Source: a bacterium M00.F.Ca.ET.205.01.1.1 (GTDB lineage Bacteria; Pseudomonadota; Alphaproteobacteria; Rhizobiales; Rhizobiaceae). From it: DNA of 64,000 nucleotides. Below are positions 42,071 to 51,003 of the stretch, one piece after another. The stretch spans positions 448,031 through 512,030 of the forward strand of contig SRUQ01000004.1 in the NCBI GenBank assembly GCA_004791255.1, in the 5' to 3' direction. The translations under genes and the position numbers were made by a program. The first letter of the stretch is position 1, and each line of letters starts with the position of its first letter. The notes beneath the pieces are model-generated. The model was not told where the DNA came from, ran no database searches, and worked only from the letters and a program-made list of their open reading frames with translations.

Positions 42071-42613
42071 ATGGCCGACGACCATATCCGCTATGACATT
42101 CTGGCCCAGGAGGCATTGCGCGGCGTCATGCGCAAGGTTCTGGCCGAAGTCGCACGCACCGGCCTCCCCGGCAACCACCACTTCTTCATCACCTTCCTGA
42201 CCGGCGCGCCGGGTGTGCGCGTGTCCTCGCGGCTGCGCGAGCGCTATCCCGAGCAGATGACCATCGTCATCCAGTTCCAGTACTGGGACCTCAAGGTGAC
42301 CGAAACCGGCTTCGAGGTCGGCCTGTCCTTCTCCGACGTGCCCGAAAAGCTCGAGATCCCGTTCTCGGCCGTGCGCGGCTTCTACGACCCGTCGGTCAAT
42401 TTCGAGCTTGAGTTTGACGTCAAGTCCGAGGCGCAGCCCGACGACGAGGCTGGCGCTCAGCCGGCAGCCGAACCGCTTGCCATCGTTTCCGAGAAAAAGC
42501 CGAAGGCCGAGAAGAAGGCCGCCGCAGCCGAAGCGGACAAGAAGCCCGCTGCCGCCGATGCGGCCACCAAGGGCGCCGAAGTGGTCTCGCTCGACGCCTT
42601 CCGCAAGAAATAG
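42071..42613 (+). CDS. sspB: Alpha-type SspB adaptor for ClpXP
   Basis: SspB binds the ssrA degradation tag and hands tagged proteins to the ClpXP protease. The 180-residue protein begins MADDHIRYDILAQEALRGVMRKVL; the substrate-binding core includes VIQFQYWDLKVTETGFEVGLSF and IPFSAVRGFYDPSVNF. A flexible Ala/Lys/Glu-rich linker follows, ending in EVVSLDAFRKK, the conserved ClpX-binding tail. An upstream ATG at 42005 was not used because homology starts at 42071. It lies 2.4 kb from ssrA, the gene for the tag. Confidence 0.93.
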   Translation: MADDHIRYDILAQEALRGVMRKVLAEVARTGLPGNHHFFITFLTGAPGVRVSSRLRERYPEQMTIVIQFQYWDLKVTETGFEVGLSFSDVPEKLEIPFSAVRGFYDPSVNFELEFDVKSEAQPDDEAGAQPAAEPLAIVSEKKPKAEKKAAAAEADKKPAAADAATKGAEVVSLDAFRKK

Positions 42614-42627
42614 GCTTTCGGTTCGCC

Positions 42628-42825
42628 ATGGCCGACATCGTCAATCTCCGCCAGGCCCGCAAGCAGAAGGCAAGGTTGGAGAAGGACCGCGCGGCCGAAC
42701 AGAACCGAGCCCTGCACGGCCGTTCCAAGGCAGAAAAGCAGCGCGACCGCTTGATCGCCAACAGGAGCGAGAACTTCCTCGCCGGCCATCGCCGCGAACC
42801 GTCGAACGATCCCGGCTCTGAATGA
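42628..42825 (+). CDS. DUF4169 family small protein
   Basis: A 65-residue basic, Lys/Arg/Glu-rich protein starting MADIVNLRQARKQKARLEK, matching DUF4169. It is predicted helical and soluble, and the function is unknown. It begins 15 bases after the sspB stop and is likely co-transcribed with it. Together with the next small gene it forms a short cluster often seen in rhizobia next to sspB. Confidence 0.8.
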   Translation: MADIVNLRQARKQKARLEKDRAAEQNRALHGRSKAEKQRDRLIANRSENFLAGHRREPSNDPGSE

Positions 42826-42847
42826 GCCCCCGTTTAATGAGCTTGAT

Positions 42848-43069
42848 GTGAGCGCCGTCGAAAAACGCTCGGTGACCATTCGCGGCCACCGCACCAGTTA
42901 TTCGCTGGAAAAGCCTTTCTACGACGACCTCGTCGCTATCGCCGCCGCCAGCGGCCTGACGCTCGCCGCCCTCGTCGCCGAAATCGACGGAAGCCGGCCC
43001 CGCGACACCAACCTCTCCTCTGCGCTCAGGCTCTATGTTCTGGCCTGGGCGAAGCGCAGCATTGATTAG
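42848..43069 (+). CDS. Ribbon-helix-helix domain protein
   Basis: A 73-residue small protein starting at GTG. The pattern KRSVTIRGHRTSYSLEKPFYDDLVAIAAASGLTLAALVAEI, a strand followed by two helices, fits a RHH_4-type ribbon-helix-helix DNA-binding fold. It could be a small regulator, but the target is unknown. The gap to the preceding gene is 22 bases. Its stop overlaps the ClC gene stop by four bases (convergent). Confidence 0.8.
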   Translation: MSAVEKRSVTIRGHRTSYSLEKPFYDDLVAIAAASGLTLAALVAEIDGSRPRDTNLSSALRLYVLAWAKRSID

Positions 43070-44865
43070 GAAGAGACGACATCCTGCTCCTTCTTGCGGC
43101 GGGTGCCGAAGCCCAGCAGGGCCGAACGGTCGCGCTCCTCGGCCTGCTTCCTCGACCTGACGCGCATCAGATCCTTCCAGCCGACATAACCGACCAGGGT
43201 TCCGTCCTCGCGCGCCACGACAGGCAGATGCGATACGTTGGCCATCAAGAGCTTGTCCGACAGGCCCTCCAGATATTCGTCGGAATGGGCGAGCGTCACC
43301 TTGCTCCCGGCCAGCAGTTCGCCGAGCGTCGTCGTGCGGTGCTTGCCGGCGCGCCGCCAGCGCAGGATCGCCGGCGGATCGATGAGGCCGAGCACCTGCC
43401 TGTTTTCGTCGATGACCGGAAAACTCGGATGGCGCGTTTCCGGCGCGGTCAGGAAGGCCGCCGCGCCATGCAGCGTCATCGTTGCCGGCACGCTTTCGAC
43501 ATTCGACGTCATCACTTCGCGCACCCGGGTCAATGCGAAGGGATCGACGCGATATTCGCGCACCAGATGGTGCCCTCGCCTCGCGATCTTCTCGGTCAGG
43601 ATGGAGCGCTTCATCAACAGCACGGTCACGGCATGTGCCGAGGCACACGCCGCGATCAGCGGCACCAGCACATGCGTATTGCCGGTCAGTTCGACCGCAA
43701 AGAAGGTCGCCGTCAGCGGCGCGCGCATCGTGCCGCCCATGGTCGCCGCCATTCCGAGCAGCGCCCAGAAGCCGGCATCGGCCGGCGGCAGGAAACCGCC
43801 AAGCACCGCCCCCATCGCGCCGCCCATGATCAGCAGCGGCGCCAGCACGCCGCCCGAGGTTCCCGAGCCCAGCGCCACCGACCAGATGATGGCCTTGACC
43901 ACCAGCAGCATCAGCGCCGCGGCGGCGATGGTGCGGCCGTCCAGCATGTCGGTGATGTTGTCGTAGCCGACACCGAGCGCCTGCGGCTCGATCAGCCCGC
44001 CGATGCCGACTACAAGGCCGCCGAGCATTGGCCACCACATCCAATGGATCGGCAGTTTCTGGAAACCGTCCTCACAGGCATAGACCATCTGGGTGAGCAA
44101 GGCGGACAGGAGACCGGCGGCAATGCCGATCAGCACCCAGCCGCCCAGCCCCATGAAGGAAATCGCCATCGTACCCTGGAAGGGGAAGATCGGCCCCGGC
44201 AGATGCAGCACCGTGCGCTCGACCTCCGCCACGATGGCCGCCACGGCCACCGGAATGAAGCTGCGCGGCGTCCACTCGAAAAGCAGCAGTTCGACCGCCA
44301 GCATGATGGCGGCGATCGGTGTGCCGAACACGGTGGTCATGCCCGCGGCCGCGCCCGCCACCAGCAGCGTCTTGCGCTCATTGTCGCTCACCGGCAGCAT
44401 CTGGGCGATCAGCGAACCGATGGCGCCGCCGGTCATGATGATCGGCCCCTCGGCGCCGAATGGCCCGCCCGAACCGATCGAGATCGCCGACGACAGCGGC
44501 TTCAGGATGGCGACTTTGGCGCCGAGCCGGGAGCGTCCGAGCAGGATCGCCTCGATGGCCTCGGGGATGCCGTGGCCCCGGATCTTCTCGCTGCCGTAGC
44601 GCGCCATCAGGCCGATGATCAGCGCGCCGATCATCGGCACCGCGACCGCCGCATAGCCGAGCGGCGTGTCCTGCAGTTTGAGTTCGGCGAGCGAGAACTG
44701 GCCGAAATAGGCGATGTTGGTGGCAAGCCGGATCAGCTTCAGCAGCGCGATGCCTGCAAAAAGCCCGGCTGTTGCCACCACGACGGCGATCGCCGCGATG
44801 ATCAGCACCCGTGCATCGGTGGTGAAATCGCGCAGATGTCCTGGATTACCGTGATCGGTTTTCAT
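43066..44865 (-). CDS. ClC-type chloride channel/antiporter with CBS domains
   Basis: A 599-residue ClC protein. Selectivity-filter motifs are GHGIPEAIEAI, GSGGPFGAEGP (with the gating Glu), and GSGTSGGVLAP. About twelve membrane helices span residues 20-430, followed by two CBS-like domains (about 455-570, one containing the MTSNVESVPATM block) that bind nucleotides. A gating Glu points to a Cl-/H+ antiporter. The chosen ATG (44865) is near the usual N-terminus; the frame stays open 63 codons upstream, antisense to the MarR leader region. It is divergent from the MarR gene with a palindrome between. Confidence 0.93.
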   Translation of the reverse strand: MKTDHGNPGHLRDFTTDARVLIIAAIAVVVATAGLFAGIALLKLIRLATNIAYFGQFSLAELKLQDTPLGYAAVAVPMIGALIIGLMARYGSEKIRGHGIPEAIEAILLGRSRLGAKVAILKPLSSAISIGSGGPFGAEGPIIMTGGAIGSLIAQMLPVSDNERKTLLVAGAAAGMTTVFGTPIAAIMLAVELLLFEWTPRSFIPVAVAAIVAEVERTVLHLPGPIFPFQGTMAISFMGLGGWVLIGIAAGLLSALLTQMVYACEDGFQKLPIHWMWWPMLGGLVVGIGGLIEPQALGVGYDNITDMLDGRTIAAAALMLLVVKAIIWSVALGSGTSGGVLAPLLIMGGAMGAVLGGFLPPADAGFWALLGMAATMGGTMRAPLTATFFAVELTGNTHVLVPLIAACASAHAVTVLLMKRSILTEKIARRGHHLVREYRVDPFALTRVREVMTSNVESVPATMTLHGAAAFLTAPETRHPSFPVIDENRQVLGLIDPPAILRWRRAGKHRTTTLGELLAGSKVTLAHSDEYLEGLSDKLLMANVSHLPVVAREDGTLVGYVGWKDLMRVRSRKQAEERDRSALLGFGTRRKKEQDVVSS

Positions 44866-44940
44866 GCTTGCCTGCTTTCCCTGGCGTGCCGCTGTTTTGA
44901 GGGACGGCAGAGCCGCCATTCGGCTTTGCCGGCGGCTATG

Positions 44941-44955
44941 TATCGTAATACGATA
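44941..44955. promoter_or_regulatory. MarR operator between ClC and MarR genes
   Basis: TATCGTA-A-TACGATA is a perfect 15-base palindrome (7-bp arms, one central base) in the 148-base gap between the divergent ClC and MarR genes. Its size and symmetry fit a MarR dimer site. Confidence 0.7.
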
Positions 44956-45013
44956 TAAATATTCAAGGCGGTTGCGCCCGAAATCGTTTGAGCTTTTGCC
45001 GGAATGCCAACAC

Positions 45014-45451
45014 ATGTCTGAAATGTCGCAGATGCAAAAACCCCGCCCCGCCATCAGTCAGGCCGACTACCAGCGCCTGTCCGAGTTCCGCTACCTGATC
45101 CGCCGCTTCCTGGAATTCAGCCAGTTGCAGGCGGAAGACGCCGGCCTGACGGCGCGCCAGCATCAGGCGCTGCTTGCCATCAAGGGGTTCCCGGGCGGCG
45201 GGCCGGTGACGATCGGCGATCTGGCCGAGCGCCTGCGCGTGCGTCACCACAGCGCCGTCGAACTGGTCAACCGCCTCTGCGAGGCCGGGCTGATCGTCAG
45301 GGATCAAGACGAGGACGACCATCGCCGCGTACTGCTGCGGTTGACCGGGCGCGCCGACGACTGCCTGGCCGAGCTCTCGGCGGCCCATCTCGATGAACTG
45401 TCCCGCATCGAACCGACACTGAGGCGCCTGCTCGTCCGGAACCACGAGTAG
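45014..45451 (+). CDS. MarR-family transcriptional regulator
   Basis: A 145-residue winged-helix regulator. The DNA-recognition part (LAERLRVRHHSAVELVNRLCEAGLIVRDQDEDDHRRVLLRLT) includes the wing with its DDHRR motif. The N-terminal helix and the final helix form the dimer interface. It is divergent from the ClC gene, and the palindrome at 44941-44955 probably is its operator. An ATG six codons further (45032) is also possible. The ligand is unknown. Confidence 0.9.
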   Translation: MSEMSQMQKPRPAISQADYQRLSEFRYLIRRFLEFSQLQAEDAGLTARQHQALLAIKGFPGGGPVTIGDLAERLRVRHHSAVELVNRLCEAGLIVRDQDEDDHRRVLLRLTGRADDCLAELSAAHLDELSRIEPTLRRLLVRNHE

Positions 45452-45564
45452 CGCCTCGTGCGGCACCACGCCTTTTTTCCAGGCAGCCGAATCCTTTGGC
45501 CTGGCCGCATCGTCTCGGACATGAGCGGCTTGCAGCACGCAGGCCGGCCAAAGGAACAGCCGAG

Positions 45565-45873
45565 ATGAAACATCACCTGATACGCTACACGACGAAACCG
45601 GAACGGGCGGACGAGAACGAGCGGCTGGTCAGGGCCGTCTTCAAGGAACTGCAGGAGAAAGCGCCGGAAGGCGTCCGCTATATGACTTGGCGCTCGAGCG
45701 CCGGCACTTTCGTCCATCTCGTCGAGATGGAAACCGAGAAGCATGCCGGCATCATCCCCGGGCTTGCCGCCTTCGAAGCCTTCCAGGACGGGATCAAGGA
45801 GCGCTGCATCGAACCTCCCCATCGTGACGCGATGACCGTGGTGGGCCATTATCGGATGCTGGACAAGGGATAG
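45565..45873 (+). CDS. Small dimeric alpha/beta-barrel protein
   Basis: A 102-residue protein starting MKHHLIRYTTKPERADENERLV, with the strand-helix-strand-strand-helix order of the antibiotic biosynthesis monooxygenase (dimeric alpha/beta barrel) fold: VRAVFKELQEKAPEGVRYMTWRSSAGTFVHLVEME then a second half ending VVGHYRML. AAGGA precedes ATG 45565. The precise substrate is unknown. It lies 24 bases before a sigma factor gene and is probably co-transcribed with it. Confidence 0.7.
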   Translation: MKHHLIRYTTKPERADENERLVRAVFKELQEKAPEGVRYMTWRSSAGTFVHLVEMETEKHAGIIPGLAAFEAFQDGIKERCIEPPHRDAMTVVGHYRMLDKG

Positions 45874-45897
45874 AAACACTCAAACAGCGGCAGGCGC

Positions 45898-46779
45898 ATG
45901 AACAGTCCCGGCGAGATTCGCGAGCCTTTCGGCCGCCTCCTTGGCGAAATGCGCCCCAAGCTGCATCGCTACTGCGCCCGCATGACGGGCTCCGTCATCG
46001 AGGGGGAGGATGTGCTGCAGGAGGCCCTCACCAAGGCGGTCGAGGCCTTGCCCGGTGCGGGACCGATCGCCAACCCGGAAGGCTGGCTGTTTCGTATCGC
46101 CCACAATGCGGCGCTCGACTTCCTGCGCCGCCGCGCCCGTGAAAAGGCCTATTCCGATGAGGATCCCGACATGATCGTCGATCCGGCAAATCCCACCCTC
46201 GATCGTCAGGCCGCGGCTGCCGGGCTGCACATGTTCATGCGCCTTCCCGTTGCGCAACGAAGCAGTGTCGTCATGATGGATGTTCTGGGCTATTCGCTGC
46301 AGGAGATCAGCGCCGTGCTCGACATCAGCATCCCTGCCATCAAGGCGGCGCTGCATCGCGGCCGCGGCCGGCTGCGTGAGCTTGCCGATGAGCCGGACGA
46401 TCGCCCGGCTCCCAGGCTGAGTGCGTCCGAGCGCCGGTTGCTCGAGGCCTATGTCGATCGCTTCAACGACCGCGATTTCGACGCTGTGCGCGACATGCTG
46501 GCCGACGAAGTCCGGCTGGAGCTGGTGGCCAGGGCACGCTTGAGCGGTCGCAAGGAAGTCGGCACCTACTTCCACAATTATTCCCGAGCCCAGGATTGGC
46601 GCCTGGTGTCAGGCTTCGTGGAAGGCCGGCCGGCGGTTCTCGTCCACGACGGCAATGATCCGGCCGCGCCACCCGGCTATTTTATCCTGCTGGCCTGGCG
46701 GGACGGCATGCTTGCCGGCATTCGCGACTTTCGTCACGCCCGCTATATCACCGACGGCGCCGAACTGCTGGTCCTTTGA
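45898..46779 (+). CDS. ECF sigma factor with SnoaL-like C-terminal domain
   Basis: A 293-residue sigma-70 ECF factor. Region 2 (about 12-80, including DVLQEALTKAVEAL and FRIAHNAALDFLRRR) and region 4 (about 115-165, EISAVLDISIPAIKAALHRGRGRL) bind core polymerase and promoter. Residues 180-290 form a SnoaL/NTF2-like tail (LLEAYVDRFNDRDFDAVRDMLADEV), which in related families controls activity without an anti-sigma factor. No anti-sigma gene is adjacent, in agreement. The ECF subgroup cannot be decided by eye. It is coupled with the small barrel protein upstream. Confidence 0.9.
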   Translation: MNSPGEIREPFGRLLGEMRPKLHRYCARMTGSVIEGEDVLQEALTKAVEALPGAGPIANPEGWLFRIAHNAALDFLRRRAREKAYSDEDPDMIVDPANPTLDRQAAAAGLHMFMRLPVAQRSSVVMMDVLGYSLQEISAVLDISIPAIKAALHRGRGRLRELADEPDDRPAPRLSASERRLLEAYVDRFNDRDFDAVRDMLADEVRLELVARARLSGRKEVGTYFHNYSRAQDWRLVSGFVEGRPAVLVHDGNDPAAPPGYFILLAWRDGMLAGIRDFRHARYITDGAELLVL

Positions 46780-46819
46780 AACGATTGCACTTCGGTGGGC
46801 GCCCTAAAACTTCACTGCC

Positions 46820-49800
46820 TTACTGCAGCGACTTCAACAGATTGTCGATCGTGAACGGATTGGACTTGGGCTTGGCCGGCGGCGGATTGTCGTTGGCCTC
46901 CGGCAGCGGCGCCGGCTCGACCTTGGGCGCCTGTTCCGCGGCCTTGCGTTCGGCTTCCAGCCTTGCTTTTTCCTGCGAGGCGATCCGCATCGCCGCTTCC
47001 GCCTTCTGCCGCTCCTGCTCCTCGGCCTGCACCTTGGCCGCCTCGTCGGCGGCCTGCTGCTCGGCGGCTGCTTTCGCGTCCGCATCCGCCTTGGCCTTTG
47101 CGTCGGCATCGGCCTTTGCTTTGGCATCAGCATCCGCCTTGGCCTTCGCATCGGCATCGGCTTTTGCTTTGGCATCAGCGTCCGCCTTTGCCTTCGCTTC
47201 CGCTTCTGCCTGAGCTTTGGCGTCCGCTTCAGCCTGTGCCTGTGCCTCGGCCTTCGCCTTGGCGTCGGCCTCCGCCTTCAGCCGCGCTGCCTCCTCCTGC
47301 CGGCGCAATTCCTCGGCCGCCTTGTCGCGCGCATCCTGCAGCGCCGCGTAATAGCGCACCTCTCGCCGCAGCCGCTGTTTTTCCAGCAACGCCGCCTGCA
47401 TTGCCTCGACGCGTTGCTGTTCCTTTTCAAGTGCGCGCTGGGTCAGGAACTGCGCCAGCGGCTCGCTGTCGAACTGGCCCTTCACCGCGCCGAACGGCCC
47501 CTCGGCGGTAAAATTCATGGCCGGCTCGGAGCCGACCAGTGCCTCGTCGCCGGCCTTGTAGGTTACCGCCCCCTTGGCGGCGCCCGTAACCGCATTGAGA
47601 TCGGCCGTGACGTCGGCCGACAAGGTGGCCGACGGGTTTTCGAGGCTGATCGGCGGCGCCCGCATCGCCCCGCCAGCAATAGTGTAGGCGATGTCGGTGT
47701 CCTTCGCGGCGAAACTGCCGTCGGCAGCGATGTCAGGTGCAAAGCTCGCGGTCTTGGCCGCATCGATGTCGCGCCCGATCGCATCCGCCTTGGCAAGGAA
47801 GGCGCTCAAAGCGTCAGGATTGACGCCGGCGACCGTCAGGCCTTTCAGCGCCGCCGTGCCGGAACCGGACAAGGCGGCCACCATCGCATCGACCGATTTG
47901 CCGCTGGTCGAGAGCGAGGTCGAGACATCGCCCTGGCCGCTGATGCCGGCATCCGGCAACAGGCTTGTGAGATCGGCGCCGGCGAGTTTCATCTGGCCGG
48001 TGAAAAGCCCGGTGCCGTCATTGTTCTTCAGTTCGAACAGGCCGGTCAGCGCGCCATTGAGGAACTTTGCCTTGAGGTCGGAAACCCGGATGCCTTCCTG
48101 GTCGAGCTTCAGCGAGAAGGCCGCGTCATAGGCGGTGGCGAACGGCCCGACGGCCAATGCCGCCGTCGTCAGATCGAGGTCGGCGGTGAATGGCAGGCTC
48201 GATTTCTGGCTGAACGGCGCGGATGGCCACGCGCCCTTGTCGCTCCCGCTCTTGTCATTGAGAAACGCCGAATCGCCGAACAGCGCCACTGCCATCGGAT
48301 CGAAATCGAGCTCGTCGAGAACCAGGGCACCGGCCAGATGCGGCACGCCGTCCTTGACGTCGACATTGACGTCGCCTGAAACAGCCGCTTCGTTGAGAGC
48401 GCCGTTCACATTGTCGAGGATCAAAAGGCCGTTGCCATAGTCGGCCTGCGCCGCCAGCGAAGTCGACATGCCGGCCCCCATCCCTGGCAGCCCAACCCCT
48501 GATGTCATCAGCCATGGCTCGATATCGGCGGCGTCGAGGCTGACCTTACCCTTGAGGGTGGGACCTTGTGGCGTATCGGCGACCGTCCCGTCGAAACTGG
48601 CCTTGAAGTCGTTCCCGGCCAGGCTGAAGTTCGTTGCCAATCCGCCGCCAAGCGTGCCCTTGGCCTGGATGTCCGTGGTTGCTTCGCCAAGCATGCCCAG
48701 CGGCAGTGCCGGCAGGCCGTAGAGCGCCAGCAGCGCGGTGGCATCGGGGTTTTTAGCATTGAAGGTCAGCGTCACCGGCGCATCCAGCAATCTGTCCGGC
48801 GCCCCCCTCCCCGACAGCGAGGCCGAAAAGGCTGAGCCGCCGGCCTTGCCTTGCCCGCTCACGGCCAGGCCTGTCGTGCCGTCGCCATTGTCGGCGGCAC
48901 TGGCCACGAGGTCGATGCGCGCATCCTGGAACAGGTCTGGAGAGGCCTGGGCGCGGCTTGCCAGCCCCTTCAGCACGGCATTGTCGGGATAGTGCTGCGC
49001 TGCGACGTCGATCAGCGGCTTGAGGTCGACGGCAACCACCGACGCGTCTAGCTTGCCGGTCGGGCTTGCCGGGAAATCCTTGATCCGGCCGGTGGCGCTG
49101 ATCGAGGCGCCGGCCAGCCCGCCCAGCGAAAGCCGGTCGATCTCCAGCAGCCCGTCGCGCAGCCTGAGCGCGGTGTCGACCGTATCGGCGGTCAGCCCGG
49201 CCGCGCTGACCGGCCCGGCCTTGATCTGGAAATCGAGATCGCGGTCGGCAAAGCGGTTGGCGCCCTTGTCGCTGATGAAGATCGAGGCGAAAGCCGCCAG
49301 CCCGTCGACGTCGAGGTCGCCGCCTTCGAGCCGCATCAGCACCGACGGCCTGGCGTCGTCGGGTTGGCTGGAATCGATGCGGCCGGAGAACTTCGCCTTG
49401 CCCAGGATCAGTTCGAGGTCGCTGAATGCCTGGCGCTTTTCGGAGAGATCGACCTTGGCCTTGAAGCCGGCGGCCGGCAGGCGCCGGATCGCCTCGTCGA
49501 CATCCTTGGACAGCCAGGCGGCAAAGCCCGAGGGCTGCGCGACGGCCAGCAGCAGCGAACCGGTGAAGCCGAAATGGTCCTCGACGCTCAGCATTCCGTC
49601 GGCTTCAAGCGTCGTCCGGCCTGGCAGCGTCGCGGCAAGCGACTTCACCGCCCAGCCGCCATCGGCCGGCTCGGCGGAAAGGTGGACGTCGCGCACTGTC
49701 GTGTCGCCGGCCACCACGGCCGGCAGCTTCACCTCGACGGTGCCGGGTATGGTCGGTTTGGGCAGGTCGAGCAGCGCCTGTTCCAGCCCGGCAATGCGCT

Positions 49801-50827
49801 GGTCGAGCGTCAGCCCGGTGCCAGCCGCCGCCCCCACCGCCTCGTCGAACTGCACCTGCGCGCCATTGGCTTCGATCGCGAAGCTCGGCTCCAGCCCGAG
49901 ATCGACCGAAGCCTTGCCGTCCGCGGTATAGGGATTGTCGAGGGGGCCGGTCTCAAAGCGGAATTCATCAACGCCGAGCTTCTGGTGGTCGAGCGAAAAC
50001 TTGCCGTTCAGCCGAAAGCCAGGATCGGGCTTGCCGGCGCTGACCTTCACCGTCTCGCCATCGGTGCCGCGCAATTGCGCGCTGTTCTTGTCGGCACCGG
50101 AAATCTTGAACTGGCCGGAATAGGCGGCGGCGCCGTTGACGATGCCGGCATTGCCGTCCGTCTCGATGACCAGCGGATAGGCGTCGGGATCGGCCTTCAG
50201 CCGAAGCCGCAACTGGCCATTGCCTTCGGTCTTGCCGGTGGAGGCGGCGATCGCGGTGCGCAGGCCGTCGAGCCGTAGCGTGCCGTCCATCCGCCACGGC
50301 CCGGCCAGCGACTTGGCCGAAATGGTCGAGTTGATCTCGGAAAAGATATGGCTGCGTCCGCCGGCGGCATGGCGCAGTTCGACCTGCCCTTCCGTCACCG
50401 TCAGTTTCTCGATCGAGATCTGGTTGAGGTCGAAGGGCGAGGATGGCCGGATCGCCCAGTCGACAGTGCCGTCGGCTGCGATGTCGACCGTCGCCTTCGG
50501 CCGCTCCAGCCGCATGTCGAAGATCAGCACCTCGCCGCGCAGGAACGGCGCCAGTTCCGCATCCATCGAGAACGTCTCGACGGTCATGGCCGGCTGGCCG
50601 CTCGGGCCACCGGCTACGGCGACGTTGGAGAAGGTCACCGAAGGGAACGGCAGCAGCCGCGCCGTGGCGTCGCCCTGCACCGTCACCTTGCGGCCGAGAA
50701 TGGCGCTCGCCTCGCGCTCGAACTGGGCGCGGTAACCCGTCCAGTCGACGAAATACGGCACCACCAGCGCTGCGCACAGCACCAGCACGAACAGGCCACC
50801 AAAGATCACGAACAGGCGTGCGAGCAT
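46820..50827 (-). CDS. AsmA-family envelope protein with repeat tail
   Basis: A 1335-residue AsmA-type protein. The N-terminal membrane anchor (about 5-25) is followed by VPYFVDWTGYRAQFEREASAILGRKV, the classic AsmA start, then long repeating beta-rich domains with D/G/K-rich strands and a final AsmA_2-like part near 1000-1130. Such proteins probably bridge inner and outer membranes and move phospholipids. From about residue 1140 an Ala/Lys/Asp/Glu-rich helix takes over, including five repeats of an eight-residue unit near 1214-1253, and the last 25 residues are Pro/Asn-rich. This tail resembles TolA-like helical linkers. Confidence 0.88.
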   Translation of the reverse strand: MLARLFVIFGGLFVLVLCAALVVPYFVDWTGYRAQFEREASAILGRKVTVQGDATARLLPFPSVTFSNVAVAGGPSGQPAMTVETFSMDAELAPFLRGEVLIFDMRLERPKATVDIAADGTVDWAIRPSSPFDLNQISIEKLTVTEGQVELRHAAGGRSHIFSEINSTISAKSLAGPWRMDGTLRLDGLRTAIAASTGKTEGNGQLRLRLKADPDAYPLVIETDGNAGIVNGAAAYSGQFKISGADKNSAQLRGTDGETVKVSAGKPDPGFRLNGKFSLDHQKLGVDEFRFETGPLDNPYTADGKASVDLGLEPSFAIEANGAQVQFDEAVGAAAGTGLTLDQRIAGLEQALLDLPKPTIPGTVEVKLPAVVAGDTTVRDVHLSAEPADGGWAVKSLAATLPGRTTLEADGMLSVEDHFGFTGSLLLAVAQPSGFAAWLSKDVDEAIRRLPAAGFKAKVDLSEKRQAFSDLELILGKAKFSGRIDSSQPDDARPSVLMRLEGGDLDVDGLAAFASIFISDKGANRFADRDLDFQIKAGPVSAAGLTADTVDTALRLRDGLLEIDRLSLGGLAGASISATGRIKDFPASPTGKLDASVVAVDLKPLIDVAAQHYPDNAVLKGLASRAQASPDLFQDARIDLVASAADNGDGTTGLAVSGQGKAGGSAFSASLSGRGAPDRLLDAPVTLTFNAKNPDATALLALYGLPALPLGMLGEATTDIQAKGTLGGGLATNFSLAGNDFKASFDGTVADTPQGPTLKGKVSLDAADIEPWLMTSGVGLPGMGAGMSTSLAAQADYGNGLLILDNVNGALNEAAVSGDVNVDVKDGVPHLAGALVLDELDFDPMAVALFGDSAFLNDKSGSDKGAWPSAPFSQKSSLPFTADLDLTTAALAVGPFATAYDAAFSLKLDQEGIRVSDLKAKFLNGALTGLFELKNNDGTGLFTGQMKLAGADLTSLLPDAGISGQGDVSTSLSTSGKSVDAMVAALSGSGTAALKGLTVAGVNPDALSAFLAKADAIGRDIDAAKTASFAPDIAADGSFAAKDTDIAYTIAGGAMRAPPISLENPSATLSADVTADLNAVTGAAKGAVTYKAGDEALVGSEPAMNFTAEGPFGAVKGQFDSEPLAQFLTQRALEKEQQRVEAMQAALLEKQRLRREVRYYAALQDARDKAAEELRRQEEAARLKAEADAKAKAEAQAQAEADAKAQAEAEAKAKADADAKAKADADAKAKADADAKAKADADAKAKADADAKAAAEQQAADEAAKVQAEEQERQKAEAAMRIASQEKARLEAERKAAEQAPKVEPAPLPEANDNPPPAKPKSNPFTIDNLLKSLQ
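47070..47189. repeat. 24-bp tandem repeat in the AsmA gene
   Basis: Five tandem 24-base units within the AsmA coding region, encoding the eight-residue KAKADADA-type motif. Units 3 and 5 are nearly the same, as are units 2 and 4, suggesting duplication of a 48-base pair of units. The reading frame is kept; copy-number change would lengthen the tail by multiples of eight residues. Confidence 0.85.
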
Positions 50828-51003
50828 CAGCTCCGTGCGGGTTGAGTGAGAGTCATCAGCACTCTACCCGCATCCGCGTGTCGATAAAGAGGCAATTCAT
50901 CCCCGTGTTGCGTGAGGTCGGACGATCTGAAACAAATCCAGTAACAACGGAGGATGCCCGGCGATCTTCGCTATCACATCGAGACGAGCCGCCCTGCCTG
51001 ATA

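Noticed and set aside
47060..47280. CRISPR-like array
   Set aside because: The repeats are contiguous 24-base units without unique spacers and encode an Ala/Lys/Asp tail in frame.
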